The notes: generated by a model not told the origin, from the sequence alone. Shown: positions 43,032 to 52,194, counted from the stretch's first letter. The stretch: 64,000 nt of DNA from Brevundimonas goettingensis (GCF_017487405.1 NZ_CP062222.1:496001-560000); one strand, 5' to 3'. Made by a program: numbers and translations.

Positions 43032-43762
43032 CAGTCCGGCGCCAGCATATATCCCACGCCGCGCACGGTCTGGAGGTAGCGCGGGTTCTTCGGATCGGCT
43101 TCCAGCTTGCGGCGCAGGCGGGTCACCTGGACGTCGACGGCGCGGCCGGTGATGTCGGCGGTGTCGGGCGACAGGTCCATGCGCTCGACGGGCGAGTGGG
43201 CGTGGATGGCCAGGGTCTTCAGCAGCTGGGCCTCGGCCTCGGTCAGGCGCATCGGGGCGCCGTCGCGGGTCAGCTCAAGCCGCTCCATGTCGAAGGACGC
43301 CGGCCCCAGCTTGATCTCGCGCGGGGTCAGGGGCTTGCCGCCCGTCCGGCGCAGGATGGCGTCGACGCGCAGCGACAGCTCCTTCGGGTCGAAGGGCTTG
43401 GACATATAGTCGTCGGCGCCGCGCGACAGGCCTTCGATCCGGTCCGAGGCTTCACCGCGGGCGGTCAGCAGCAACACCGGGGTGCGCGACAGCTGCGCCT
43501 TGTTGCGGACCCAGCTGGTCAGCTCCAGCCCGCTCTCGCCCGGCATCATGACGTCCAGCACGACCAGGTCGAACTCGATCAGCTCCATCAGGCGACGCGC
43601 GGCGGCGGCATGGGCCGCGCCGGTTGTGCGATAGCCCTCGCGCGCCAGATATTCCTTCAGCAGCTCGCGAATGCGGTCGTCGTCGTCGACGATCAGCAGA
43701 TGACGGCCCACTCCGGCTCCAGCGACCGGGCCCGACCGGCCGCCCCGTGAATCAGTACTCAT
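43031..43762 (-). CDS. OmpR-family response regulator
   Basis: The 243-residue regulator has a receiver with the acidic cluster VDDDD (25-29), phospho-Asp70 in LVVLDVMMPGESG and Lys in MSKPFDP, then a C-terminal winged-helix domain (RLTEAEAQLLKTLAIH, GRAVDVQVTRLRRKLEADPKNPRYLQTVRGVGYML). It is the first gene of the two-component operon and couples to the kinase by overlap. Upstream is a 218-base divergent region shared with a small gene on the other strand. Confidence 0.92.
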   Translation of the reverse strand: MSTDSRGGRSGPVAGAGVGRHLLIVDDDDRIRELLKEYLAREGYRTTGAAHAAAARRLMELIEFDLVVLDVMMPGESGLELTSWVRNKAQLSRTPVLLLTARGEASDRIEGLSRGADDYMSKPFDPKELSLRVDAILRRTGGKPLTPREIKLGPASFDMERLELTRDGAPMRLTEAEAQLLKTLAIHAHSPVERMDLSPDTADITGRAVDVQVTRLRRKLEADPKNPRYLQTVRGVGYMLAPD

Positions 43763-43958
43763 GGTCGAATCTCATACCCCAGTCGCCATCCGGCCGCGCG
43801 CCAGCCGGACGGACGAATCTATACGACGGACCGGCGTCCCAGGCCAAGTTTCGGCTTTCGCGCCGTTGTGACGCCACGGGCCGCATAGCCGCCCCGCGCC
43901 TCTCCCAGGAGTAGGCGTCTGCCGTAGATACAACCTTAATAGTTTGCTGCGACTGTGC

Positions 43959-43973
43959 ACCTGTCAGACAGGT
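43959..43973. promoter_or_regulatory. 15-base perfect palindrome before a small gene
   Basis: ACCTGTCAGACAGGT is symmetric around one A. Its right arm ends 7 bases before the ATG at 43981 and contains the only AGGT available as a ribosome site. It could be a protein operator or an RNA hairpin that hides the ribosome binding site. Confidence 0.5.
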
Positions 43974-43980
43974 ATGGGTT

Positions 43981-44178
43981 ATGTACGTCGAGTTGTCAGC
44001 CGAAGATTGCCGCGATCAGGCACGCGAGTGTTTCGCTCACGCGGTCGCCGAGCCAGACGAACGGCGCCGCGAGCAATATCTGCGCGACGGCGAGATGTGG
44101 ATGTCCCGCTGGCGCTTCTGGACCTCAAGCAACGCGCCTATGACCTATGTGCCCGAAAGCGAAACCCGAGCGGCCTGA
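43981..44178 (+). CDS. Small conserved-type protein, function unknown
   Basis: A 65-residue acidic/basic helical protein. The stretch EDCRDQARECFAHAVAEPDERRREQYLRDGEMW resembles the common alphaproteobacterial small-protein pattern of Arg/Glu-rich helices with ECxxxA and a downstream WxxxA-type helix. No signal or membrane span. It is divergent from the OmpR-family regulator, with a palindrome just before its start. Confidence 0.6.
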   Translation: MYVELSAEDCRDQARECFAHAVAEPDERRREQYLRDGEMWMSRWRFWTSSNAPMTYVPESETRAA

Positions 44179-44292
44179 GATTTCGCACCTTTGTCAGGTG
44201 ATCCTGGTCCTCAGGGACTTGCGGCCCGGCGCGCCTTCGCGTTCAAGCGGGAAATGGCTCTCCGAGGGGGAGAGGTCAGGGATTGTCGTTTC

Positions 44293-45582
44293 ATGTTCAG
44301 CCTGCTGAACCTTCAGAGCCTGTTCGGGCTCGTGGTCATCGTCTTCGCCTGCTGGGCCATTTCGGAGGACCGCAAGGCCTTCCCCTGGCGGCTGACCCTC
44401 GGCGCCATCGGGGTTCAGGCGCTTCTGGTGCTGGCCCTGTTCGCCATCCCGGGCTCGCAGGTCGTGCTGGCGGCCATCACCGGCGCCGTCGACGGCCTGT
44501 CGGTCGCTACGGCCCAAGGCGCCAAATTCGTGTTCGGCTTCCTCGTCGACGGCAAGCAGGACGCGCCCTACTACCTGACCAACGCCGACCCCAAGGTCAC
44601 GGCGCCCTTCACCTTCGCCTTCAACGTCCTGCCGATGATCCTGGTGATCTCGGCCCTGTCGGCCCTGCTGTGGCACTGGAAGATCCTGAAGTGGATCACC
44701 CACGGCTTCGGCTTCCTTTTCCAGAAGACCATGGGTCTGGGCGGCGCCTCGGCTCTGGCGGTCGCGGCCAACATCTTCCTGGGAATGATCGAGAGCCCGA
44801 TCGTCATCCGCGCCTATCTGGACAAGCTGACCCGGTCGGAAATCTTCCTGATGATGGTCGTGGGTCTGGCCACCGTCGCCGGATCGACCATGGTCGCCTA
44901 TGCCGCCATCCTGTCGCCGGTCCTGACCAACGCCGCGGGCCACGTCCTGGTCGCCTCCATCGTCTCGGCGCCGGCCGGGGTGCTGCTGGCCCGGATCATC
45001 ATCCCTGAGAAGCCTGGGCAGGGCGGGGCGGTCGCCGACTACAACACCGCGCTGAAATATGACTCGGCCATCGACGCCATCTCCAAGGGCACGGCCGACG
45101 GCCTGATGGTGGTGATGAACATCTCGGCGGTGCTGATCGTCTTCGTGGCCCTGGTCGCCCTGGTGAACATCATGATCGGCGGCATCGTGATCATGGACGC
45201 CCCGCTGACGCTGGAGCGGATGCTGGGCTGGATCTTCATGCCGGTGGCCTGGCTGACGGGTGTCGAGTGGTCCGAGACGGGCCGCGCGGGCTGGCTGTTG
45301 GGCGTCAAACTGACCCTGACCGAGTTCGTGGCCTTCATCGACCTGGGCAAGGTGCCCGCCGCCGAGATGAGCGAGCGCACCCGGATGATCATGACCTACG
45401 CCCTGTGCGGCTTCGCCAACATCGGCTCGGTCGGCATCACCGTTTCGGGCCTGTCGGTCCTGATGCCCGAGCGCCGGGAAGAGGTTCTGGGCCTGATCTG
45501 GAAGGCCCTGTTCGCCGGCTTCCTGTCGACCCTGATGACGGCGGCCATTGTCGGAGCCATGCCGGCGATTATCTTCGGCTGA
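44293..45582 (+). CDS. Concentrative nucleoside transporter (NupC/CNT family)
   Basis: From ATG 44293 the protein has 429 residues with about ten hydrophobic segments and CNT landmarks: GFLFQKTMGLGGASALAVAANIFLGMIESP, AGSTMVAYAAIL, ALCGFANIGSVGITVSGL. It takes up nucleosides with protons or sodium across the inner membrane. There is no nucleoside catabolic gene beside it. A GST-like gene follows 34 bases later, possibly on the same transcript. Confidence 0.92.
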   Translation: MFSLLNLQSLFGLVVIVFACWAISEDRKAFPWRLTLGAIGVQALLVLALFAIPGSQVVLAAITGAVDGLSVATAQGAKFVFGFLVDGKQDAPYYLTNADPKVTAPFTFAFNVLPMILVISALSALLWHWKILKWITHGFGFLFQKTMGLGGASALAVAANIFLGMIESPIVIRAYLDKLTRSEIFLMMVVGLATVAGSTMVAYAAILSPVLTNAAGHVLVASIVSAPAGVLLARIIIPEKPGQGGAVADYNTALKYDSAIDAISKGTADGLMVVMNISAVLIVFVALVALVNIMIGGIVIMDAPLTLERMLGWIFMPVAWLTGVEWSETGRAGWLLGVKLTLTEFVAFIDLGKVPAAEMSERTRMIMTYALCGFANIGSVGITVSGLSVLMPERREEVLGLIWKALFAGFLSTLMTAAIVGAMPAIIFG

Positions 45583-45616
45583 CACAACACCGGGTCATCC
45601 GGGACAGGAAACGCCG

Positions 45617-46237
45617 ATGAAGCTCTACACCTCCCACCGCGCGCCTAATCCGCGTCGGGTCCGCTGGGTCATGGCCGAGAAGGGCATCACCGACGTCGAA
45701 CTGGTCGAGGTCGACATCATGGCCGGCGACCACAAGACGGCGGAATACCGCGAGCGGGTCGGCGTGCCCCACGTCCCGGCCCTGGAGCTCGACGACGGGA
45801 CCACCATTTCGGAATCGGTGGCCATCTGCCGCTATCTTGAGGCCCTCTATCCCGAGCCCAACCTGTTCGGGGTCGACGCCCGCGAACAGGCCATCGTCGA
45901 GATGTGGACGCGCCGCAACGAGTTCTACCTCGCCAATCCGATCATGCTGAACGTGCGCCACACCCATCCGCTGATGGCGGCGCTGGAAGGGGCCCAGGTC
46001 GCCGAGGTGGCCGCCTACAACCGCCTGTGGGCCGAGCGGTTCATGCAGACCCTGGACGACCGTCTGGCCGAGCATGAGTTCATCGCCCTCGATCGCTTCA
46101 CCATCGCCGACATCGTCGCCGTGATCGGGCTGGATTTCGCCCGTCTGGTCAAATACCGGCCGCCGGCGGAGCTGACCCATCTGGCGCGCTGGCTGGAGAC
46201 CTGCCGGGCCCGTCCGGCGGCGGCGGCGGGGATCTAA
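45617..46237 (+). CDS. Glutathione S-transferase family protein
   Basis: The 206-residue protein has an N-terminal thioredoxin-fold domain (MKLYTSHRAPNPRRVRWVMAEKG, GVPHVPALELDDG, ISESVAICRYLE) and an all-helical C-terminal domain with FTIADIVAVIGLDF. The segment after LYTSHRAPNPRR lacks an obvious catalytic Cys, so a Ser-type active site is likely. Start ATG 45617 follows AGGAAACGCC. The substrate is unknown. Confidence 0.88.
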   Translation: MKLYTSHRAPNPRRVRWVMAEKGITDVELVEVDIMAGDHKTAEYRERVGVPHVPALELDDGTTISESVAICRYLEALYPEPNLFGVDAREQAIVEMWTRRNEFYLANPIMLNVRHTHPLMAALEGAQVAEVAAYNRLWAERFMQTLDDRLAEHEFIALDRFTIADIVAVIGLDFARLVKYRPPAELTHLARWLETCRARPAAAAGI

Positions 46238-46259
46238 GGCTGCATCCGGTGGTTGAAGT

Positions 46260-46288
46260 TTCGCCTTAGCTAGGTTAGCTTAGGCGAA
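46260..46288. promoter_or_regulatory. Toxin-antitoxin autoregulatory operator touching the antitoxin start
   Basis: TTCGCCTTAGC and GCTTAGGCGAA form an 11-bp inverted repeat with one mismatch and a 7-base spacer. The right arm ends on the A of the antitoxin ATG (46288). Phd/YefM antitoxins bind such palindromes to repress their own operon, so the site fits autoregulation. Confidence 0.7.
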
Positions 46289-46590
46289 TGGCCGTCACCG
46301 CGAATATCCACGAAGCCAAGACCACCCTGTCGAAGCTGATCGAACGCGCCCTCGCGGGTGAAGAGGTCATCATCGCCAAGGCAGGCAAGCCGACCGTGCG
46401 GCTCGTGCCGGTCGAGAAGCCGGTGGCGGTGGATCGCGGGGCGATCTTCGGCAAGTACGAAGGCCAAATGATCTTGTCTGACGACTGGGAGGACTCTCCG
46501 TTCGACGCCGAGATGGAGCGGAAATGGTTCGGCGATGAGGAGACCGCCCCGGCGCATGCCGCTGAAGACGGCAAGCCCTTCAAGCGCTGA
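46288..46590 (+). CDS. Phd/YefM-type antitoxin
   Basis: A 100-residue protein with the Phd/YefM N-terminal DNA-binding domain (ANIHEAKTTLSKLIERALAGEEVIIAKAGKPTVRLVPV) and an acidic C-terminal half (DDWEDSPFDAEMERKWFGDEE) that would wrap the toxin. Its stop shares one base with the toxin start (TGATG), so translation is coupled. The promoter holds a clear palindrome ending at the ATG. Confidence 0.92.
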   Translation: MAVTANIHEAKTTLSKLIERALAGEEVIIAKAGKPTVRLVPVEKPVAVDRGAIFGKYEGQMILSDDWEDSPFDAEMERKWFGDEETAPAHAAEDGKPFKR

Positions 46591-46964
46591 TGCGGCTTCT
46601 GCTCGACGCGAACATCGTCATCTGGCTTCTGTCTGCGCCGGCACGCGTTCGGGAGACGGTGCGTGACCAAATCCGGTCGGAAGACAATGCGGTGTTTGTG
46701 AGCACCGCGTCACTTTTGGAAATCACCGCCAAGGCTGCGACGGGACGGCTCAACTTCACAGCAGGGATGCTGGCTGATCTGCAGACGATCTCGACCTGGC
46801 TGCCTGTGGAGGCTGAGCATGCTTTGCTGGTTCAGAACCTGCCGCCGATCCACAAGGATCCGTTCGACCGGATCATCGTCGCCCAAGCGATGGTGGAGGA
46901 GATGACCCTGGTCACCGGCGACCGAATCCTGCTGGAGTACGGCGTCTCCGTCCTGCTGGCCTGA
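46590..46964 (+). CDS. PIN-domain toxin (VapC-like ribonuclease)
   Basis: The 124-residue PIN protein has the metal-binding acidic set Asp6 (LLLDANIVIW), Glu44 (SLLEITAKA), Asp93 (PFDRIIVAQA) and Asp111 (LVTGDRIL). VapC-type enzymes cleave specific RNAs and stop growth when free of antitoxin. Length and motif spacing are standard. It pairs with a Phd-type rather than VapB-type antitoxin, a known mix. Nothing marks the pair as part of a larger mobile element. Confidence 0.92.
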   Translation: MRLLLDANIVIWLLSAPARVRETVRDQIRSEDNAVFVSTASLLEITAKAATGRLNFTAGMLADLQTISTWLPVEAEHALLVQNLPPIHKDPFDRIIVAQAMVEEMTLVTGDRILLEYGVSVLLA

Positions 46965-46976
46965 CCGGCCGCGCAG

Positions 46977-47411
46977 TCAGACCCGCGGCGTGAATTTCTT
47001 GATCACGCCCGAGAAGGTCATCAGGGTCCGGTCGCCGGTGGTGATCTGGCCGCGCACGAAGATCAGCGAACCGCCGGCGCGGACCACTTCCCCTGTCGCC
47101 TCGACCAGTTCGCCGACACGGGCGCCGTCGATGAAGGTGGAATCGAGCTGTACGGTGACGCCGCTTTTGCCTTCCATCTCCTGATAGGCGGTCTGGAACA
47201 GGGCGATGTCGGCGAAGGTCATCAGGCAGCCGCCGTGCATCCGATGCCCGGCGTTCATGTGCTTGCCCTCGGCCCGGAAGGCGCAGCGCATCCGGCCGTC
47301 GGGGTCGGGCTTGAAGTAGAAGGGACCCACAGTCTGGTCGAAGGTCCCGTGCAGGTCATAGGTCTGCCAGCCGGCGAACTCGCCTTCCTCTACGGTAATT
47401 TTCGCGACCAT
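46977..47411 (-). CDS. PaaI-like hotdog-fold thioesterase
   Basis: From ATG 47411 (GGAG upstream) the protein has 144 residues with the hotdog pattern: the HxxGG-type motif GHRMHGGCLMTFADIALF followed by SGVTVQLDSTFIDGARVGELVEATGEVVRAGGSLIFVRGQI. Such enzymes hydrolyse acyl-CoA thioesters. It converges with the toxin gene (12 bases) and is divergent from the DUF3253 gene. The substrate cannot be told. Confidence 0.85.
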   Translation of the reverse strand: MVAKITVEEGEFAGWQTYDLHGTFDQTVGPFYFKPDPDGRMRCAFRAEGKHMNAGHRMHGGCLMTFADIALFQTAYQEMEGKSGVTVQLDSTFIDGARVGELVEATGEVVRAGGSLIFVRGQITTGDRTLMTFSGVIKKFTPRV

Positions 47412-47459
47412 TTTGAACTCCGCCTTCTTTCCGGACCTGCAATGCAGCATACAGGCGCG

Positions 47460-47783
47460 ATGAGCGACCCCATCGAAACCGCAATCTTCGAAAAACTTTC
47501 CCGGATCGACCCCAAGGGCGACAACGGCAAGAGCATCGAGCCCTCCGACGTGGCCAAGGATCTGCAGCCCGAGCAGTGGCAGCGGATGCTGCCCAAGGTG
47601 CGCGCCGTGGCCCTGGGCCTGATGCGTCAGGGCAAGCTGACCATCACCAAGAAGGGCAAGGCGATCGATCCGAACGCCATGAAGGGCGTCGTCCGTCTGC
47701 GCCTGCCGACGGCCGAGGAAGCCGCCGCTGCGAAGGCTGCGCTGCCGCCCGTCACCGACGAGGACGATGGCGACTTCGCCTGA
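47460..47783 (+). CDS. DUF3253 family protein
   Basis: A 107-residue cytoplasmic protein with the DUF3253 pattern: IETAIFEKLSR, IEPSDVAKDLQPEQWQRMLPKVRAVALGLMRQGKLTITKKGKAID and RGxVRLRLP-like end. The fold looks like a winged helix, but a DNA-binding role is unproven. Its last 17 bases overlap the start of the uracil-DNA-glycosylase-family gene, so they are expressed together. Confidence 0.8.
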   Translation: MSDPIETAIFEKLSRIDPKGDNGKSIEPSDVAKDLQPEQWQRMLPKVRAVALGLMRQGKLTITKKGKAIDPNAMKGVVRLRLPTAEEAAAAKAALPPVTDEDDGDFA

Positions 47784-48378
47784 TCCTTCGGGATCCGATC
47801 TGGACGACGTCCTTTCCGACATCCGCGCCTGCCGCGCCTGTCTGGGCGAACTGCCGCACACCCCACGACCTGTCGTCCGCGTCTTTCCCGAGAGCCGGCT
47901 GCTGATCTGCGGCCAGGCGCCGGGGCGGCGGGTGCACGAGAGTGGTCTGCCCTTCACCGATCCGTCCGGCGACCGGCTGCGCCAGTGGCTGGGCGTCGAC
48001 TATGCGACCTTCTACGCCGATCACCGCATCGGGGTGGCGGCCCAGGCCTTCTGCTATCCGGGCACGGCGCCCAAGGGTGGAGACTATCCGCCGCCGCGTC
48101 GCTGCGCCGAGCTGTGGCGGCCCCGGCTTCTCGACGCCCTGCCGCGGATGGAGCTGACCCTGCTGGTCGGCGGCCATGCCCAGAAGTGGGCTTTGGGCGA
48201 TGGCTTCGGCCGCGACATGACCGCGACGGTCCGGAACTGGCGGGCCTTCGCGCCCGACATTCTGCCTCTGCCGCACCCCTCGTGGCGAAACACGGCCTGG
48301 CTCAGAAAAAATCCGTGGTTCGAGGCGGAGATCGTGCCTTACTTGCGCCGACGCGTGTCGGATATTCTGAGATCATGA
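47767..48378 (+). CDS. Uracil-DNA glycosylase family protein
   Basis: A 203-residue protein beginning with ACRACLGELPH (two Cys), then the substrate-pocket motif GQAPGRRVHESGLPFTDPSGDRLRQWLG and the late HPSWRNTAW segment that corresponds to the catalytic HPSP-type loop. Family 4/5-type glycosylases usually have four Fe-S cysteines; only some are visible here, so the cluster may be absent. The canonical catalytic GEAPG is GQAPG, so activity may differ. It overlaps the next gene by four bases. Confidence 0.8.
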   Translation: MATSPDPSGSDLDDVLSDIRACRACLGELPHTPRPVVRVFPESRLLICGQAPGRRVHESGLPFTDPSGDRLRQWLGVDYATFYADHRIGVAAQAFCYPGTAPKGGDYPPPRRCAELWRPRLLDALPRMELTLLVGGHAQKWALGDGFGRDMTATVRNWRAFAPDILPLPHPSWRNTAWLRKNPWFEAEIVPYLRRRVSDILRS

Positions 48379-49412
48379 CCTTTCGCATATCCGGGCTGAT
48401 CGCGGCCGCCCTTTCCGCGCTCGCCCTGGCCTCCTGCGCCACGCCTCTGGTCCAGTCGCCGCTGACGCCGCCGGCGGGCTTTTCGGGGCCGCGCATCGAG
48501 GACGCGCCCGCGCCCGGGATGACCGGCGCCTTTATCGTTCAGGACGGAGCGCGGTTGCCCTTCCTGCACTGGGCCCCCGCCGACGGGAAGCCGTGGGCGA
48601 CCATCGTGGCCCTGCACGGGATGAACGACCACGACGCCTCCTTCCGCCTCGCCGGGCCTTGGTGGGCGGCGCACGGGATCGAGGTCTGGAGCTTCGACCA
48701 GCGCGGCTTCGGCCAGGCGCCGCAGAAGGGCGTCTGGGGCGGCGAGGCCCTGATGACCGAGGATCTGCGCACCATCACCGCCCTGGTTCGCGCGCGGCGT
48801 CCCGAGGCGACCCTGGCCGTCGTCGGCGAGAGCATGGGCGGGTCGGTGACCGCCGCCGCCTTCGGCTCCGACCGTCCGCCGGACGCCGACCGCGTGGTCC
48901 TGCTGGCCCCCGGCGTCTGGGGCTGGTCCAGCCAGAACATCTTCAACCGCACCAGTCTGTGGATCACCTCGCGCGTCGTCGGCGACCTGTCGGTCGAGCC
49001 GCCGGACTTCATCGCCCGCCATATCCTGGCCTCGGACAATGTGCTGGAGCTGATCCGCAACGGCCGCGATCCTGACAGCCTGCTGTCGACCCGGTTCGAC
49101 GCCATCTCGGGTCTGGTCGATCTGATGGAGAGCGCCTCGAACCGCATCGGCCTGATCAAGGCGCCGGTGATCCTGATGTACGGCACCCACGATCAGGTGG
49201 TGGAGCCGGGGCCGATGCGGCGGGCGCTGGAGCGGGCCGGGACGCCGCCCAATCTGCGCACCGCCTTCTATGACGACGGCTGGCATCTGCTGAACCGCAA
49301 CCTCGGCGCCGAGCGGGTGTACCGCGATGTCGAGGCCTATCTGCGCGACGCCTCAGCGCCCCTGCCGTCGGGGGCGCCTCCGGTGCTGCCGGCGTTGAAA
49401 AAAGGCCACTAA
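48375..49412 (+). CDS. Lipoprotein alpha/beta hydrolase (monoacylglycerol-lipase-like)
   Basis: From ATG 48375 (overlapping the previous stop) the protein has 345 residues. The signal ends in a lipobox LALASCA, so it is a membrane-anchored lipoprotein. The hydrolase triad is Ser153 in GESMGGSV, Asp in YGTHDQVVEPG and His in DGWHLL. The HGMND/FDQRGFGQAP segments match the monoglyceride lipase/lysophospholipase group. It ends 106 bases before fliF and its 3' flank holds the fliF promoter elements. Confidence 0.88.
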   Translation: MTFRISGLIAAALSALALASCATPLVQSPLTPPAGFSGPRIEDAPAPGMTGAFIVQDGARLPFLHWAPADGKPWATIVALHGMNDHDASFRLAGPWWAAHGIEVWSFDQRGFGQAPQKGVWGGEALMTEDLRTITALVRARRPEATLAVVGESMGGSVTAAAFGSDRPPDADRVVLLAPGVWGWSSQNIFNRTSLWITSRVVGDLSVEPPDFIARHILASDNVLELIRNGRDPDSLLSTRFDAISGLVDLMESASNRIGLIKAPVILMYGTHDQVVEPGPMRRALERAGTPPNLRTAFYDDGWHLLNRNLGAERVYRDVEAYLRDASAPLPSGAPPVLPALKKGH

Positions 49413-49432
49413 CCAAAGGAAGGTAACCTCTA

Positions 49433-49448
49433 TTAACGCGCCATTTAC
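49433..49448 (+). promoter_or_regulatory. CtrA-type box upstream of fliF
   Basis: TTAACGCGCCATTTAC fits the CtrA consensus TTAA-N7-TTAA(C) with one change. In Caulobacter fliF is a class II gene activated by CtrA through such a box about 30 bases before transcription start. The box is 71 bases from the GTG start. Confidence 0.7.
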
Positions 49449-49457
49449 CACGCAGGC

Positions 49458-49470
49458 GGCAGTTTCTGCC
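49458..49470. promoter_or_regulatory. Candidate FlbD-binding (ftr-like) inverted repeat upstream of fliF
   Basis: GGCAGTTTCTGCC is a perfect 5-bp inverted repeat with a TTT spacer, ten bases after the CtrA-type box. FlbD is known to repress Caulobacter fliF by binding near its promoter, and flbD is in this same operon. Assignment to FlbD is by position and symmetry only. Confidence 0.4.
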
Positions 49471-49518
49471 TAGCGGGCGTGGTTGGGCTTCCCGCCGATT
49501 TTCAGTAGGCGGGAACGC

Positions 49519-51150
49519 GTGGGCGGCTTCACGGCGGCGTTGCAGAGATTTGGGATCGGCCGACTGGCCGCGGTGCTGGGCGTCGCCGCCGGCGTCGCCG
49601 CCGTTCTGGTCGCCGTCATGCTGCGCATGGGTCAGGCGCCGGACGCGCTGCTCTATTCCAACCTGGACCTGAAGGAGGCGGGCGACATCACCGCCTCGCT
49701 GGAACAGGCCGGCATCAAGTACAAGACCCAGGGCGACGGCTCGACCATCATGGTCAACCGCGACGACGTCGGCACCGCCCGGATGATGGTGGCCTCCAAG
49801 GGACTCGTGACCACCGGTTCGGTCGGCTATGAGATCTTCGACAACCAGTCGGTGCTCGGCCAGACCGAGTTCCAGCAGAACCTCAACGAAAAGCGCGCCC
49901 TGGAAGGCGAGCTGGGCCGGACCATCCTGTCCTATCGGGGCATTTCCTCGGCCAAGGTGCTGATCGCCCTGCCGCGTCGCGAGATGTTCGCCTCCGCCGC
50001 CGGGGAGCCCACCGCCGCGGTCGTGGTCGGGGTCGGCGGCCGTCCGCTGACCGGCGACCAGATCCAGGCCATCCGCAACGTCGTCGCCTCCTCGGTGCCG
50101 GGCATGAAGCCTGAAAAGGTCACCGTCACCGACACCGCCAACCGGACGCTCGCCGCCGGTTCGGGCGAGGAGGGCTTCTCCGCCGCCTCGGCCCAGGACT
50201 CCAAGAACGCCACCGAGGCCCAGCTGCAGGCCCGGATCATGGACATCGTCGAGGGCGTCGTCGGTCCGGGCGCCGCCAAGGTCCAGGTCACCGCCGACAT
50301 CGACCACAGCCGCTCCACCACCCAGGAACAGAAGTTCGATCCCGACGGCCAGGTCGTCCGCTCGACCTCGACCAACGGCTCGGAAAAGACCGACACCACC
50401 GGCGACCCCTCGGGCGGTGCGACGGCGACCAACAACATCCCGGGCGGCGCGGCGCCGACCACGACCCCGGCCGGTTCGTCGGACAAGGCCAATACCGAGA
50501 CCACCAACTACGAAATCTCCAACACCACCACGACCACGATCAAGGAAGCCGGCCAGGTCCAGAAGCTGGCCGTCGCGGTCGCCATCGACGGCGTCTGGAC
50601 CCCGGCCAAGGACGGCAAGGGCGAGCCGACCTATGCGCCGCGCTCGGCCGAGGACATCGCCAAGATCGACGCCCTGGTGAAGGCCGCCATCGGCTTCGAC
50701 CCCCAGCGTGGCGACCAGGTGAAAGTCGAGAACGCCAGGTTCAGCCACGACACCTCGGCCGCCGGCGGCACCGAGACCGGCTCCTCGCTGCTGGACTTCG
50801 ACAAGAACGACATCATGCGCGGCGTCGAGCTGCTGGTCCTGCTGGTGACCGGCCTGCTGCTGATCTTCTTCGTGCTGCGTCCGCTGCTCAAGACCGCCAA
50901 TACGACGGGCGTCCCGGCCCTGGCCGGCGCGGCCGGGGGCGGCGCGCCCGGCGTGACCCACCTGCAGACCGTGATGGTCGACGGCGTGCCGCAACTGGTC
51001 GCGCCCCAGTCCGACATGGACCAGCGGCTCGACATCGCCCGCATCGAGGGTCAGGTGAAGGCGTCCTCGGTCAAGAAGGTCGCCGAGTTTGTCGAGAACC
51101 ATCCCGATGAGTCGACCGCGATCCTGCGCGGCTGGCTGCACGACACCTGA
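49519..51150 (+). CDS. fliF: Flagellar MS-ring protein FliF
   Basis: I start at GTG 49519 (GGCGGGAACGC upstream), 543 residues. A membrane span near 12-34, periplasmic ring-building domains with [21 protein letters not shown] and [16 protein letters not shown] segments, a Ser/Thr/Pro-rich insert (about 290-335), a second span (about 437-457) and a C-terminal tail ending [25 protein letters not shown], the helix that binds FliG. It forms the inner-membrane ring on which the flagellum assembles. It is the first gene of the class II operon and its stop overlaps fliG. Confidence 0.97.
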   Translation: MGGFTAALQRFGIGRLAAVLGVAAGVAAVLVAVMLRMGQAPDALLYSNLDLKEAGDITASLEQAGIKYKTQGDGSTIMVNRDDVGTARMMVASKGLVTTGSVGYEIFDNQSVLGQTEFQQNLNEKRALEGELGRTILSYRGISSAKVLIALPRREMFASAAGEPTAAVVVGVGGRPLTGDQIQAIRNVVASSVPGMKPEKVTVTDTANRTLAAGSGEEGFSAASAQDSKNATEAQLQARIMDIVEGVVGPGAAKVQVTADIDHSRSTTQEQKFDPDGQVVRSTSTNGSEKTDTTGDPSGGATATNNIPGGAAPTTTPAGSSDKANTETTNYEISNTTTTTIKEAGQVQKLAVAVAIDGVWTPAKDGKGEPTYAPRSAEDIAKIDALVKAAIGFDPQRGDQVKVENARFSHDTSAAGGTETGSSLLDFDKNDIMRGVELLVLLVTGLLLIFFVLRPLLKTANTTGVPALAGAAGGGAPGVTHLQTVMVDGVPQLVAPQSDMDQRLDIARIEGQVKASSVKKVAEFVENHPDESTAILRGWLHDT

Positions 51151-52193
51151 TGGCTCCGCGCATGGCCACCACGAAGAAGCCTTCCGTCGACGACGCCAAA
51201 AAGCTGACCGGCCCCGAAAAGGCGGCCGTCATTCTGCTGTCGCTCGGCGAGGAGCACACCCAGCTCTGGAAGAACCTCGACGACGAGGAGATCAAGGAAA
51301 TCTCCCAGGCCATGGCCGGTCTCGGCACCGTCAGCGCGACGGTGGTCGAGGAGCTGCTGCTGGAGTTCGTGTCGGGCATGACCGGCTCGGGCGCGGTCAT
51401 GGGCTCGTTCGAACAGACCCAGCGCCTGCTGGCCGCTTTCATGCCCGCCGACCGCGTCGACGGACTGATGGAGGAAATCCGCGGTCCGGCCGGCCGGACC
51501 ATGTGGGACAAGCTGGGCAATGTTAACGAGGCCGTCCTCGCCAACTATCTGAAGAACGAATACCCCCAGACCGTCGCCGTGGTCCTGTCCAAGGTAAAGC
51601 CCGACCACGCCGCCCGCGTCCTGACCTCCCTGCCCGAGGACTTCGCCCTGGAGTGCGTGCAGCGGATGCTGCGCATGGAGCCGGTCCAGCGCGAAATCCT
51701 GGACAAGATCGAACAGACCCTGCGCGTCGAGTTCATGTCCAACCTGGCCCGCACCTCCAAGCGCGACAGCCACGAGATGATGGCCGACATCTTCAACTCG
51801 TTCGACCGCCAGACCGAGGCCCGCTTCATCGGCGCCCTGGAAGAGCGCAACCGCGAGGCGGCCGAGCGTATCCGCGCCCTGATGTTCGTCTTCGAGGACC
51901 TGAACAAGCTGGATCCCGGCGGCGTCCAGACCCTGCTGCGCGCTGTGGAGAAAGACCAGCTGGGGCTGGCCCTGAAGGGCGCCTCCGAAGGCCTGCGCGA
52001 GATGTTCTTCACCAACATGTCCGAACGCGCGTCCAAGATTATGCGCGAGGACATGGAATCGATGGGCCCCGTGCGTCTGAAGGACGTCGATGCGGCCCAG
52101 ATGGCCATGGTCCAGGCCGCCAAGGACCTCGCCGCCAAGGGCGAGATCATGCTGGCCGGGGCCGGCGGCGCCGACGACGAGCTGATTTACTGA
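51150..52193 (+). CDS. fliG: Flagellar motor switch protein FliG
   Basis: The ATG at 51150 shares a base with the fliF stop (TGATG); a second in-frame ATG at 51162 is also possible. The 347-residue product has FliG-N ([23 protein letters not shown]), the middle EHPQ-like region here [13 protein letters not shown], and the C-terminal torque domain with charged residues ([48 protein letters not shown]). It links the MS ring to the stators and rotor switch. Confidence 0.97.
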   Translation: MAPRMATTKKPSVDDAKKLTGPEKAAVILLSLGEEHTQLWKNLDDEEIKEISQAMAGLGTVSATVVEELLLEFVSGMTGSGAVMGSFEQTQRLLAAFMPADRVDGLMEEIRGPAGRTMWDKLGNVNEAVLANYLKNEYPQTVAVVLSKVKPDHAARVLTSLPEDFALECVQRMLRMEPVQREILDKIEQTLRVEFMSNLARTSKRDSHEMMADIFNSFDRQTEARFIGALEERNREAAERIRALMFVFEDLNKLDPGGVQTLLRAVEKDQLGLALKGASEGLREMFFTNMSERASKIMREDMESMGPVRLKDVDAAQMAMVQAAKDLAAKGEIMLAGAGGADDELIY

Positions 52194-52194
52194 C

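Noticed and set aside
46288..46964. Genomic island around the toxin-antitoxin pair
   Set aside because: No integrase, tRNA end, direct repeats or composition change flank it; neighbours look like ordinary chromosomal genes.
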